A program made the translations under genes and the position numbers. From CADEDV01 sp964412375 (GTDB lineage: Bacteria; Bacteroidota; Bacteroidia; Chitinophagales; Chitinophagaceae), in NCBI GenBank assembly GCA_964412375.1, contig CAYPOD010000010.1:1-64000 (forward strand): DNA of 64,000 bases. Direction: 5' to 3'. The notes under the pieces were generated by a model. It searched no databases and had not been told where the DNA came from. It was given only the letters and a program-made list of their open reading frames with translations. Position 1 is the first letter of the stretch. Every line of letters starts with the position of its first letter. Of this stretch, positions 28,801 to 38,132 are shown piece after piece.

Positions 28801-29292
28801 ATGCGGAAACCGCAACAATTTTTTTTAATTTTTTTCTTCCTTTGCGTTGGCAACGCTGTGATGGCACAGCCGCGGCAGGGTATGCAGGCTGCAGAAATTG
28901 TATTGCCTTCACCGGCAGGCGACAGCATACGGCTTTCTTCCCTTAAAGGGAAAGTGGTATTGCTCGATTTCTGGGCATCCTGGTGTTTGCCATGCAGGGC
29001 TTCCAATAAGAGGCTGACAAAGCTTTATCCCAAATACAAAGACATGGGGTTTGAGATCTTCGCTGTTTCGCTGGATACGGACGCCGGTCAATGGAAAAAA
29101 GCGATAGCTAAGGATAAGGTAACCTGGCCGCAGGTAATTGATGCCGGTGGCTGGGATGCCAAAACAGCGATCACCTGGAATATTTCGGCATTACCTACCT
29201 CTTACCTGATTGATAAGAACGGCACATTGGTGGCGATGGATCTTGAAGGAAAGGAACTGGAAAAAGCCCTGAAGCATTTGCTGGAGAAGTAA
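28801..29292 (+). CDS. TlpA-like periplasmic thioredoxin
   Basis: The 163-residue protein has a signal peptide ending VMAQ and a thioredoxin fold of the AhpC-TSA/TlpA type (VVLLDFWASWCLPCRASNKRL). The active site is WCLPC, the cis-Pro is in SALPTSYLIDKNG. It could keep the Cys metal sites of the neighbouring envelope proteins reduced; that link is inferred from context. The next gene starts 11 bp downstream. Confidence 0.92.
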   Translation: MRKPQQFFLIFFFLCVGNAVMAQPRQGMQAAEIVLPSPAGDSIRLSSLKGKVVLLDFWASWCLPCRASNKRLTKLYPKYKDMGFEIFAVSLDTDAGQWKKAIAKDKVTWPQVIDAGGWDAKTAITWNISALPTSYLIDKNGTLVAMDLEGKELEKALKHLLEK

Positions 29293-29303
29293 CCGGTTTA
29301 TCA

Positions 29304-30140
29304 ATGAAAAAGATATTTGCCTTTATTATAGTTGCCTTAATTTTCACAACGACAGAGGCGCAGGAATTATATGTTTACTCCGAGCCGGCAAGCAATATGC
29401 CCGCCAGGTCTGTCATTGCAAAACTAACCGGTAGATTTGTGACCAACGATAATATATATGGCCGGTTCACAAACCGTTACACACCTGAAATACAGTTTGG
29501 AGTCAGCAAGAAATTTATGGTTCACACCGGTATTTCACTGGCAAATATGCACACCAATGAATTTAAATACGAGTCATTCTTTGTGTATGCCAAATACCGC
29601 TTTCTTTCAAAAGACGAACTACATAAACATTTCCGGATGGCTGTTTTTGCACAGGGTTCATCCACTAAAGCACCATTTCATTATGACGAGATTACACTAA
29701 TGGGTGATAAAAGCGGAATAGAAGCCGGTTTGATTGCAACACAGCTCTGGCATAAATTGGCAGTGTCCGCTACAGTGAGCCATACACAGTTATTAGACAA
29801 TTCCCGTTTCAATAAAGTATTGTATCTGCCTGAGCGGAATTACCAGGCTATGAATTATTCACTCTCTGCTGGCTACCTGTTGCTGCCAAAAGAATACACA
29901 AATTATAAGCAAACCAATCTTAACCTGTATGTAGAACTGCTGGGGCAACAAACGCTTGACCGCAATACATACTATTGGGATATTGCACCGGCGCTTCAGC
30001 TCATTTTTAACAGCAATGCCAAATTGAATATTGGTCGGCGTATGCAATTAGCTACCACGATGGACAGGATGGCCAGAAACAGTTGGCTCATCAGCTTTGA
30101 GCGGACTTTCCTGAATGCATTGCCAAAAAAGAAAAAGTAA
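29304..30140 (+). CDS. Outer-membrane protein of unknown family in the metal operon
   Basis: The 278-residue protein has a signal peptide (FAFIIVALIFTTTEAQ) and alternating aromatic beta strands typical of a small beta-barrel (for example FFVYAKYRFLS, YSLSAGYLLL, WLISFERTFLN). I do not recognise a named family. It is only 3 bp from the TonB receptor gene, so the two are probably made together. Confidence 0.7.
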   Translation: MKKIFAFIIVALIFTTTEAQELYVYSEPASNMPARSVIAKLTGRFVTNDNIYGRFTNRYTPEIQFGVSKKFMVHTGISLANMHTNEFKYESFFVYAKYRFLSKDELHKHFRMAVFAQGSSTKAPFHYDEITLMGDKSGIEAGLIATQLWHKLAVSATVSHTQLLDNSRFNKVLYLPERNYQAMNYSLSAGYLLLPKEYTNYKQTNLNLYVELLGQQTLDRNTYYWDIAPALQLIFNSNAKLNIGRRMQLATTMDRMARNSWLISFERTFLNALPKKKK

Positions 30141-30143
30141 AAG

Positions 30144-32720
30144 ATGTTTTTTCAACGAATACATATACTCCTGATCTTCTCCTTATTTTTTTCTGCAACT
30201 GCAGCGAAAGCGCAGCGTTCAAAAGATTCTACCGCTGTAGCCTTTGTTGCCGGCGCCTGTGAAATGTGTAAAGACCGGATTGAAAAAGCAGCCATGGAGA
30301 GAAAAGGAGTGAGATCGGCAACATGGGATGTAAACTCAAAGATGCTGACTGTAAGCTTTAATGCTGCAGTGATCAATGTGGAAAAAATATTGTGTCGTGT
30401 GGCAGACAGGGGGCATGACAATGATTTTGAGATGGCAAAAGATGAAGTGTATAATGCTTTGCCCAAATGCTGCAAATACCGTGATTCAGAGAATGTAATG
30501 AGCGGACATAATGCTAACGAAGCATTGACACAGCTCAATGAAAAACGGGTGGTGAAAGGAGTGGTGATGGAAGAGTCTAAACAGGGAAAATTTGTTCCGT
30601 TGATAGGCGCTACCGTTACCTGGCTCGGAACAAATGTTGCTACAATGACAGATTCTTCAGGTGTTTTTTCTATTGCACCGATTAAGGAATCAGACAAGCT
30701 TGTCATAAGCTATGCGGGGTACCAGGCCGATACATTGAGTATCACATCAGCAGCAGAGATGAAAGTGGTGATGGCTACCGGAAAACAGTTGCGTGAAGTT
30801 GTGGTTTCTTCCAGGAAGCGTTCCAGTTATATATCTTCTCTTGACCCGATAAGGACACAAGTGATGACCGAAAGGGAATTATTCAAAGCAGCCTGCTGCA
30901 ACCTGAGTGAAAGCTTTGAAACAAATCCATCGGTAGATGTTTCTTATAATGACGCTGTAACAGGATCAAAACAAATTCAGTTGTTGGGGTTGAGCGGAGA
31001 TTATACCCAGCTTACGGTTGAAAGCTTGCCGGGACCAAGAGGTTTGGCAACTCCTTTTGGCCTGAATTTCATTCCTGGGCCCTTCGTGGAATCAATACAG
31101 CTGAGTAAAGGTGTTGGCTCCGTGGTCAATGGTTTTGAAAGCATTGCCGGGCAGATCAACGTGGAATTAAAAAAGCCACAAACCGCTGAAAAGGTATATG
31201 TGAACGCATATATCAATGATATGACCAAGACCGACTTAAATCTTGTGCTTACAGAAAAATTCGGTGACAAATGGAGTACTGCGCTGATGCTGCATGATAA
31301 TTTCCAGACAAGGACAAGTGTTGATTATAACAAAGATGGTTTCCGGGATATGACAACGGGCAATCTTTTTACAGCGGTCAACCGCTGGAATTATAATGGA
31401 GTAAAGGGATTTGAATCCCAGTTAGGATTTAAAGTTCTTGTTGATGATTTTACTTCCGGTCAGACCGCATTTGATCCGGGTAAAGATAAACTAACCACCA
31501 ATAGCTATGGTTTGGGTATCAACATAAACCGGTATGAGTTGTATGCAAAAGCAGGCTATGTGTTCCCGGAAAAAAAATATAAAAGTATCGGCTTCCAGTT
31601 CTCTGCTTTTACGCACAGGCAGGATTCTTATTTTGGATTGACCACCTACGACGGCAGGCAAAAGAATTTTTATGCAAACATGATCTACCAGTCAATCATT
31701 GGTACGACGGCTCACAAGTTCCGGACCGGGCTGAGTTTTCTTTCAGACAATTACGATGAACGCTACAATACCGACAGGTATAAAAGAGCAGAAAATATAC
31801 CCGGCGGATTCTTTGAATACACTTTTACCCCGGTTGAAAAATTCAATATTGTTGCAGGTATGCGGGCTGACCATAACAGCCTGTTTGGATGGTTTGCAAC
31901 ACCCAGATTGCATATCCGTTATGAACCCGTAACCGGAACCACCATTCGCATCAGTGCAGGACGGGGACAGCGGACAGCCAATATTTTTGCTGAGAATAAC
32001 AGTGTAATGGTAAGTTCGCGGCAATTGAATATCCTAGGGGCTGCACCGGGCAAGGCTTACGGCCTGAATCCTGAAGTAGCCTGGAACAAGGGTATCAGCA
32101 TTGATCAAAAGTTTAAACTTTTTAACCGGAATGCAAATCTCGCTTTTGATTTTTTCCGGAATGATTTTCAGCAGCAGGTGATCGTTGACCTGGAAAATGC
32201 AAGAGAAGTGAATTTTTATAATCTTGATGGCAAATCCTATTCCAACAGTTTCCAGGCAGAATTGAATGTTGAACCGATACAAAAACTGGAAGTAAGGCTG
32301 GCCTACCGTTTCTTTGATGTGAAGATGACATATGGTGATGATTTGCTGCAAAAACCTTTTACGGCAAGACACAGGGCTTTTTCTAACCTCGCCTATGAAA
32401 TCAAAGGATGGAAATTTGATTACACCGTTAACTATAATGGCACTAAACGAATAACCAGCACTGAGGCCAACCCACCGGCTCATCAGCGGTCAACCAGTTC
32501 GCCATCTTATGTATTAATGAATGCACAAGTGAGTAAAACGGTGTGGAAAAAGCGACCCGTTGATTTTTACATTGGCGGTGAAAACCTGGGGAATTTTCTC
32601 CAGGGTGATGTGATTGTAAGCCCGGATCAGCCCTTTGGTCCTTATTTCGATGCCTCACTTATCTGGGGCCCCATAACAGGCCGGATGTTTTATGCGGGAT
32701 TCAGGTATAAAATAAAATAG
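30144..32720 (+). CDS. TonB-dependent receptor with an N-terminal HMA metal-binding domain
   Basis: The 858-residue outer-membrane protein is modular: signal peptide (1-24), HMA domain with CEMC at residues 39-42, an extension YNALPKCCKYRD near 106-117, a carboxypeptidase-regulatory-like domain (about 135-215), a plug (about 230-340) with a Cys pair at 251-252, and a 22-strand-type barrel to the C-terminus (FYAGFRYKIK). The receptor imports or exchanges a TonB-energised ligand; the HMA domain would sit on the periplasmic side and could accept or deliver copper. The HMA module resembles the free protein at 27683. Confidence 0.9.
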   Translation: MFFQRIHILLIFSLFFSATAAKAQRSKDSTAVAFVAGACEMCKDRIEKAAMERKGVRSATWDVNSKMLTVSFNAAVINVEKILCRVADRGHDNDFEMAKDEVYNALPKCCKYRDSENVMSGHNANEALTQLNEKRVVKGVVMEESKQGKFVPLIGATVTWLGTNVATMTDSSGVFSIAPIKESDKLVISYAGYQADTLSITSAAEMKVVMATGKQLREVVVSSRKRSSYISSLDPIRTQVMTERELFKAACCNLSESFETNPSVDVSYNDAVTGSKQIQLLGLSGDYTQLTVESLPGPRGLATPFGLNFIPGPFVESIQLSKGVGSVVNGFESIAGQINVELKKPQTAEKVYVNAYINDMTKTDLNLVLTEKFGDKWSTALMLHDNFQTRTSVDYNKDGFRDMTTGNLFTAVNRWNYNGVKGFESQLGFKVLVDDFTSGQTAFDPGKDKLTTNSYGLGININRYELYAKAGYVFPEKKYKSIGFQFSAFTHRQDSYFGLTTYDGRQKNFYANMIYQSIIGTTAHKFRTGLSFLSDNYDERYNTDRYKRAENIPGGFFEYTFTPVEKFNIVAGMRADHNSLFGWFATPRLHIRYEPVTGTTIRISAGRGQRTANIFAENNSVMVSSRQLNILGAAPGKAYGLNPEVAWNKGISIDQKFKLFNRNANLAFDFFRNDFQQQVIVDLENAREVNFYNLDGKSYSNSFQAELNVEPIQKLEVRLAYRFFDVKMTYGDDLLQKPFTARHRAFSNLAYEIKGWKFDYTVNYNGTKRITSTEANPPAHQRSTSSPSYVLMNAQVSKTVWKKRPVDFYIGGENLGNFLQGDVIVSPDQPFGPYFDASLIWGPITGRMFYAGFRYKIK

Positions 32721-32746
32721 TATCAATAACCATTAAATTACTAACA

Positions 32747-33097
32747 ATGAAAGCTGCCCTCTTTCTCAGCATCGGATTGTTACTGGCTACGGCTACAAAT
32801 GCACAATTAAGATCAGTGCCCGATAGTGCAAAAAAAGTAATGACTGTTGAAGCCTCCTGTGGCACATGCAATCTTGGCCTGAAAGCAAAAGGTTGCAGCC
32901 TTGCCGTTCGTATTGATGGTAAGGCATATTTTGTTGATGGGACTACTATTGATGATCATGGCGATGCCCATGCAGACGACGGGTTTTGTGAAGTGGTCCG
33001 CAAAGCAGAAGTGCAGGGAGAGCTGATTGCAAACAGATTTAAAGTGACATACTTCAAACTCCTGCCGCTAAAAAAGGCTGAACCCGGCAAACAATAG
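32747..33097 (+). CDS. DUF6370 family secreted protein
   Basis: The 116-residue protein has a signal peptide (LLLATATNAQ) and a compact domain with CGTC (residues 43-46) and a second Cys in AKGCSLAVRIDGKAYFVDG, followed by DDHGDAHADDGFCEVVRKAEV. The layout matches DUF6370 as I remember it. Four conserved-looking Cys and three His suggest a metal or redox site. The AraC-type regulator gene follows by 8 bp. Confidence 0.82.
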   Translation: MKAALFLSIGLLLATATNAQLRSVPDSAKKVMTVEASCGTCNLGLKAKGCSLAVRIDGKAYFVDGTTIDDHGDAHADDGFCEVVRKAEVQGELIANRFKVTYFKLLPLKKAEPGKQ

Positions 33098-33105
33098 ATG
33101 GGTAC

Positions 33106-33672
33106 ATGGCTGTATTAAGTATTAAAAATATGGTTTGTGCCCGTTGCATTAAAACAGTGACGGGTATTTTCAGCGAAATTGCCGGTCCATTAAAATCGGT
33201 AAGCCTTGGTGTCGTGGTAACAGAAAAAGAACTAACTGCCGATCAGGAGAAAAAAATCAGGGCGGCATTGGCAGCCGAAGGTTTTGAGTGGCTGGATGAT
33301 CAGAAGGTGAAATTGGTAGAACAGATAAAAGGGCAGATCATCAGCCTGGTGCATTACGGCGAACTGGACGAAATGAAACAAAATCTCTCTGATTATCTTT
33401 CTGCCCGGCTTTATAAGGACTATCATTACCTGAGCAATCTTTTTTCCTCCGTTGAAAACAGTACGATAGAACAATACTTCATTCTTCAAAAAATTGAAAA
33501 AGTAAAGGAATGGCTGGTGTATGATGAGTTTACAGTAAATGAAATGGCATTTAAACTCGGCTACAGCAGTGTGGCGCATCTTTCCTCCCAGTTCAAGAAA
33601 GTGACCGGTTTCACTCCCACACAGTTCAAAAAACTCAAAGATCATAGCCGAAAACCGCTTGACAGGCTTTGA
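33106..33672 (+). CDS. AraC-family regulator with an N-terminal HMA-like metal sensor domain
   Basis: The 188-residue cytoplasmic protein has an HMA-like domain (1-65) with the site CARC at residues 11-14, and a C-terminal AraC double helix-turn-helix (about 85-185), marked by WLVYDEFTVNEMAFKLGYSSVAHLSSQFKKVTGFTPTQFKKL. A one-component metal-sensing activator is the natural reading. It is last in the 28801-33672 run, and a 21-bp-phased direct repeat lies just downstream, ahead of the next metal genes. Confidence 0.87.
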   Translation: MAVLSIKNMVCARCIKTVTGIFSEIAGPLKSVSLGVVVTEKELTADQEKKIRAALAAEGFEWLDDQKVKLVEQIKGQIISLVHYGELDEMKQNLSDYLSARLYKDYHYLSNLFSSVENSTIEQYFILQKIEKVKEWLVYDEFTVNEMAFKLGYSSVAHLSSQFKKVTGFTPTQFKKLKDHSRKPLDRL

Positions 33673-33683
33673 TGTGCAAATGA

Positions 33684-33711
33684 TATAACAATTCCTCATG
33701 ATTGTATAACA
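33684..33711 (+). promoter_or_regulatory. Direct repeat TATAACA, candidate operator of the AraC-HMA regulator
   Basis: TATAACA occurs at 33684-33690 and 33705-33711, 21 bp apart (two helical turns), as AraC-family activators often need. The second copy ends where the -33 box of the next promoter should be, and the -7-like GAGATTTG lies at 33732-33739. The promoter lacks a good -33 and a canonical TA, as expected for an activator-dependent promoter. Confidence 0.5.
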
Positions 33712-33757
33712 GCCAGGGCCTGCCCATAACAGAGATTTGTGTCATAAATCATCAACT

Positions 33758-34486
33758 ATGACACACACATATCAAATAACCGGGATGAGTTGTGGCAGTT
33801 GCGTGGCCAGGGTGAAAAGCGAATTACTCAAGATGGGTGATGTAACGGCCGCAGAAGTGCAGCTCAAAACACCGCAGGCCACCATTTCCATGAGCAAACA
33901 TGTTGCTACGGAAGTTTTGCAGGAGGCCGTAAACAAAGCGGGGAATTACAAGATCATAGCATATCCATCAGGATCTTCTGCAACCGGGCCTGAATCAGTT
34001 AGCGATGAAAAAGCTTCCTATTTTCCGATCTTTTTGATCTTCGGCTATATTACCCTTATAACAGTTTTAATACAGGTCGTTAAGGGATCTTTCAGCTGGA
34101 TGCAGTGGATGACCCATTTTATGGCCGGCTTCTTTTTCATTTTCTCTTTTTTCAAATTCATCAACATTAAAGGATTTGCAGAAAGTTACAGGGGATACGA
34201 TATTATCGCAAAGCGATTTTCCGCATGGGGATTTATTTATCCGTTTGTAGAGTTAAGTTTTGCCGTGATGCTCCTCAGCGGGTTTCAGCCAATCGCAGTC
34301 AATATGGCCATATTCCTGGTAATGCTTGTCAGTTGTATTGGTGTGCTGCAAAGCCTGTTGCGAAAATCAAAATTTCAATGTGCCTGCCTGGGCACTGTTA
34401 TTAAGCTCCCATTAAGCAAAGTGACCCTTGTTGAAGACCTGCTGATGATGGCCATGAGTCTTGGAATGGTCATTGCAATGCTATAA
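33758..34486 (+). CDS. HMA domain fused to a MauE/DoxX-like membrane protein
   Basis: The 242-residue protein starts with a cytoplasmic-type HMA domain (TGMSCGSCVARV, Cys12 and Cys15), then a linker and four or five membrane segments (about 95-242) resembling MauE/DoxX redox-associated membrane proteins. A Cys pair CAC in KFQCACLGTVIKLPLSKVTLVED lies between the last helices. It could pass metal or electrons across the inner membrane. The ATG at 33758 is preferred to TTG at 33737, which would fall inside the promoter's expected transcription start. Confidence 0.83.
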   Translation: MTHTYQITGMSCGSCVARVKSELLKMGDVTAAEVQLKTPQATISMSKHVATEVLQEAVNKAGNYKIIAYPSGSSATGPESVSDEKASYFPIFLIFGYITLITVLIQVVKGSFSWMQWMTHFMAGFFFIFSFFKFINIKGFAESYRGYDIIAKRFSAWGFIYPFVELSFAVMLLSGFQPIAVNMAIFLVMLVSCIGVLQSLLRKSKFQCACLGTVIKLPLSKVTLVEDLLMMAMSLGMVIAML

Positions 34487-34520
34487 TAAACAGTTGAATC
34501 AATTTATAAAATCAATCGAA

Positions 34521-35870
34521 ATGAAACCAATTATCAAAACGACAGTGGCCATTCTGTTTGGAGTTTCATCTGCTTTTGGGCAGCATGAGCATCACATACC
34601 ACCGAAAACAGATACAGTAAAGAAACCCGGTTTAACAGAACATAAGCATCCGGTAAAGCATGATATACCGGCAATGCCCTCCCATGCTTATTCAAGGAAT
34701 CTACCCATGAACCGAAATGGATCGGGTACAGGCTGGAATCCAGATAGCAGCCCGATGTATATGTGGGTGAAACAAACTAAAAAAACGGACTGGATGTTTC
34801 ACGGGAATGTATTTCTTCGCTACACCAACACGGATTTATTTAATAATGACAACAGAGGAGCGGATAAATGGAGTTTTCCAAACTGGTTCATGGTGATGAT
34901 GAACAGGAAAGCGGGGAAGCGGGGATTGTGGAATGCGACTGCCATGATTAGTCTTGACAGGGTAATTGATGGAGGTGGTGGTTACCCCTTATTATTTCAA
35001 TCTGGCGAAACCTGGAAAGGGCAACGGTTGGTGGACCGGCAGCATCCGCATGATCTTTTTTCTGCACTAAGCATCGGATACACACAGACGATCAATAAAA
35101 ACATTGACATTTTTGGATATGTTGGTTATCCCGGAGAACCAGCGTTGGGTGCACCTGCTTTTATGCATCGTGTGTCTTCCATGAATAACCCCGATGCACC
35201 ACTGGGTCACCACTGGCAGGATGCAACGCATATCACATTTGGTACTGGAACTTTGGGTTTCCGGTATAAACAATTTAAAGTGGAAGGCTCCATCTTTACA
35301 GGTCGTGAGCCTGATGAGAACAGGTTTGATTTTGACCAGGCAAAGTTTGATAGCTATTCTTACCGCCTTTCCTATAATCCAACCCAAAACTGGGCTCTTC
35401 AGTTTTCACAGGGATTTATCAAAGAACCGGAAGCACTTGAGCCAGGAGTAGATATTACAAGAACAACTGCATCTGCTTTGTATGCAAAAAAGCTCAATGC
35501 GGACAATCACATTAGTGCGGCAGCCATCTGGGGATTAAATGATAAAGGCCATGATCATAAAGAGCATTCATTTTTGCTGGAAGGGAACTACCAGTTTGCA
35601 AAAAATGCTTTGTTCAGCCGCTATGAGTTTATACAGAAGTCTGCAGAGGAGCTGGATCTTGAAGCTGAATTGGGACACAATAAGTTTGATGTACATGTGT
35701 TTTCAATGGGCTACAATCGCAGCATCATACAAAAAAAATATCTTGAGCTGACTGCAGGGATAAAGACATCACTGAATTTTCCTGCCAATGGATTAAAGCC
35801 ACTGTATGGTGACTTACCGGTAGGGTTACAGGTTTATTTACAGATAAGGCCTGCTCTTCACCGGCACTGA
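34521..35870 (+). CDS. His-rich outer-membrane beta-barrel protein of the metal locus
   Basis: The 449-residue protein has a signal peptide (TTVAILFGVSSAFGQ) and a His-rich mature N-terminus (HEHH, EHKHPVKHD). The remainder is beta-strand rich with aromatic strand ends and further His/Met-rich stretches (SPMYMWVK, FMVMMNRK, LVDRQHPHDLF), suggesting an outer-membrane barrel that meets copper. I know the family only as a neighbour of copper genes in Bacteroidota and can give no name. It lies 34 bp after the MauE-like gene and 53 bp before the ATPase gene. Confidence 0.72.
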   Translation: MKPIIKTTVAILFGVSSAFGQHEHHIPPKTDTVKKPGLTEHKHPVKHDIPAMPSHAYSRNLPMNRNGSGTGWNPDSSPMYMWVKQTKKTDWMFHGNVFLRYTNTDLFNNDNRGADKWSFPNWFMVMMNRKAGKRGLWNATAMISLDRVIDGGGGYPLLFQSGETWKGQRLVDRQHPHDLFSALSIGYTQTINKNIDIFGYVGYPGEPALGAPAFMHRVSSMNNPDAPLGHHWQDATHITFGTGTLGFRYKQFKVEGSIFTGREPDENRFDFDQAKFDSYSYRLSYNPTQNWALQFSQGFIKEPEALEPGVDITRTTASALYAKKLNADNHISAAAIWGLNDKGHDHKEHSFLLEGNYQFAKNALFSRYEFIQKSAEELDLEAELGHNKFDVHVFSMGYNRSIIQKKYLELTAGIKTSLNFPANGLKPLYGDLPVGLQVYLQIRPALHRH

Positions 35871-35923
35871 TTCGTGACACTGAAATAGTGTAAATTCAAC
35901 TTGTAATGAACTAAAAAGATTTT

Positions 35924-38119
35924 ATGGAACAAGATCATAAGCATACAGGGCATAATCATACACATTCAGGCGAAAGCTTTTCCTGTCCCATGCACCCGGA
36001 AATAGTCAGACCCATACCCGGCAAATGTCCGAAATGCGGTATGTCCCTGATGCCGGTTACAGCAAAAGCCATGAAGAAAGATCAGCAGGAGCACACCCAT
36101 CATCGGCACACTGCCAGTGCTGTTCCTGGTGATCATACCGGGAATGCGATCCATGATAAGCATGCAGGGCACCATACCCACGATTTCCTGAAACGGTTTT
36201 GGATATCTCTAATAGTAACAGTACCTGTATTGCTTCTGTCACATATGATCCAGCAATGGCTGGGTTTTGAAATAAAGTTTCCCGGCGATAAATACCTGCT
36301 TTTGTTGCTGAGCAGTTTTATTTATTTCTATGGGGGCCTGCCTTTTCTGAAAGGGATGGTCAGTGAAATAAAGGACAAAGCGATTGGGATGATGACGCTG
36401 GTTGCCATTGCCATCAGCGTGGCGTTTGTTTACAGTGTGGCGGTTGTGTTTGGTTTAAAAGGGATGGATTTCTTTTGGGAACTGGCTACGCTGATTGATA
36501 TCATGTTGCTGGGGCATTGGCTGGAAATGCGGTCACAAACGGCGGCTTCAAAAGCATTGGAAAGTTTAGTGGCTTTATTGCCTTCTTTGGTGCATGTAGA
36601 AATAAACGGGGAGCTAAAAGATATCAGCCTAAAGGAATTGAAAAACGGAGATATTGTTTTGGTTAAACCCGGCGAAAAAATTCCGGCAGATGGCCTGGTG
36701 CTGGAGGGAAATTCTTATGTCAATGAAAGTATGCTCACCGGCGAAAGTGTACCGGTGAAAAAAGGGAAAGATCAAAAAGTGATCGGTGGCTCCTTAAACG
36801 GAGATGGTGCATTGAAATTTATAATCACGGCGGCCGGGAGTGATAGTTATTTGAACAAGGTCATTACACTGGTTTCATCAGCCCAGGCATCCAAATCAAA
36901 GACACAGAACCTGGCTGACAGACTTGCCCGATGGCTGACAATTATTTCTATTTCAGTTGGAGCCATCACTTTTATATATTGGCTAAGCAATGGAAATGAT
37001 ATGGCTTTTGCGTTGGAAAGAATGGTAACCGTGATGGTAACAGCCTGCCCGCATGCATTGGGAGTTGCTATTCCGTTGGTAGTGGCTATCTCAACGAGTT
37101 TGTCCGCTTCCCATGGTTTGCTGATACGCAACCGTACTGCTTTCGAATCCGCAAGAAAACTGGATACGGTTATTTTCGATAAAACCGGAACGCTGACAAA
37201 AGGAGCTCATGAAGTGCAGCAAATCATTCCCCTTGTCAACACCTATGCTGCGGATGAGCTTTTGCAATATGCCGCTTCCGTTCAGCTGCATTCAGAGCAT
37301 CATATTGCATATGGGTATACCCGAAAGGCAAAAGAGCTGGGATTGAAACTATGGCCGGTTGAGAATTTTACGTATATCCAGGGTGTTGGTGTTAAAGGCG
37401 AAGTGAATGGTAAAACTGTTATTTCAGCAGGTCCTAATTATTTTATACAAAGGAATCAGCCCGTTCCCGGCACTCCTGCATCTGTTGATAAGGGTGTCGA
37501 AACAATAAATTATTTGCTGATTGATGGACAGCTTGCCGGCATATTCACAATGGCTGATGCCATTCGTGAATCCTCTGCCGAAGCCATTGCCGATCTGAAA
37601 AAGATGCACATCAAATCATATTTGCTGACCGGCGATAATGAACTCATCGCAAAATCAGTTGCAGGAAAGCTAAGAATGGATGGTTATTTCGCCAATGTTT
37701 TGCCACACCAAAAGCAGGAAAAGCTCAAAGAATTCCAGTCAAAGGGTGAATTAGTGGCCATGACCGGCGATGGTGTAAATGATGCACCGGCGTTAGCGCA
37801 GGCAGATGTGGGTATTGCCATTGGTTCCGGTACGGACGTAGCTGCGGAAACAGCCGATGTGATTTTAGTCAACAGCGATCCCAAAGATGTGGTAGGTATG
37901 ATCAGGTTTGCAAAGATCACCTACCAAAAAATGATTCAAAATCTTACCTGGGCGGTGGGATACAACCTCGTTGCTATTCCGTTGGCAGCCGGTGTGCTGC
38001 ATCCCCAATTTATGCTCACCCCGGCTATGGGTGCAGTGCTGATGTCAGTGAGCACTATTGTTGTGGCTTTCAACGCACAATTACTGAAATCCGGGTTTAG
38101 ACACAGGGGATATCAATAG
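35924..38119 (+). CDS. copB: CopB-type (P1B-3) heavy-metal-translocating P-type ATPase
   Basis: The 731-residue inner-membrane pump begins with a His-rich stretch and a heavy-metal-binding domain (SCPMHPEI ... PGKCPKCGMSLMP, about 19-46) rather than an HMA domain. The membrane metal site is CPH (near residue 375), which marks the CopB group of Cu and Ag exporters. Other motifs are LTGESVPV, the phosphorylation site DKTGTLT (Asp419), and TGDGVNDAPALAQADVGIAIG. It would export copper to the periplasm. It ends the 33758-38119 run. Confidence 0.94.
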   Translation: MEQDHKHTGHNHTHSGESFSCPMHPEIVRPIPGKCPKCGMSLMPVTAKAMKKDQQEHTHHRHTASAVPGDHTGNAIHDKHAGHHTHDFLKRFWISLIVTVPVLLLSHMIQQWLGFEIKFPGDKYLLLLLSSFIYFYGGLPFLKGMVSEIKDKAIGMMTLVAIAISVAFVYSVAVVFGLKGMDFFWELATLIDIMLLGHWLEMRSQTAASKALESLVALLPSLVHVEINGELKDISLKELKNGDIVLVKPGEKIPADGLVLEGNSYVNESMLTGESVPVKKGKDQKVIGGSLNGDGALKFIITAAGSDSYLNKVITLVSSAQASKSKTQNLADRLARWLTIISISVGAITFIYWLSNGNDMAFALERMVTVMVTACPHALGVAIPLVVAISTSLSASHGLLIRNRTAFESARKLDTVIFDKTGTLTKGAHEVQQIIPLVNTYAADELLQYAASVQLHSEHHIAYGYTRKAKELGLKLWPVENFTYIQGVGVKGEVNGKTVISAGPNYFIQRNQPVPGTPASVDKGVETINYLLIDGQLAGIFTMADAIRESSAEAIADLKKMHIKSYLLTGDNELIAKSVAGKLRMDGYFANVLPHQKQEKLKEFQSKGELVAMTGDGVNDAPALAQADVGIAIGSGTDVAAETADVILVNSDPKDVVGMIRFAKITYQKMIQNLTWAVGYNLVAIPLAAGVLHPQFMLTPAMGAVLMSVSTIVVAFNAQLLKSGFRHRGYQ

Positions 38120-38132
38120 GCATCTTTTTTCT

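Noticed and set aside
35870..35923. Small palindrome ACACT-gaaat-AGTGT before the ATPase gene
   Set aside because: Arms of only 5 bp occur often by chance, and no copy was seen in front of other metal genes.
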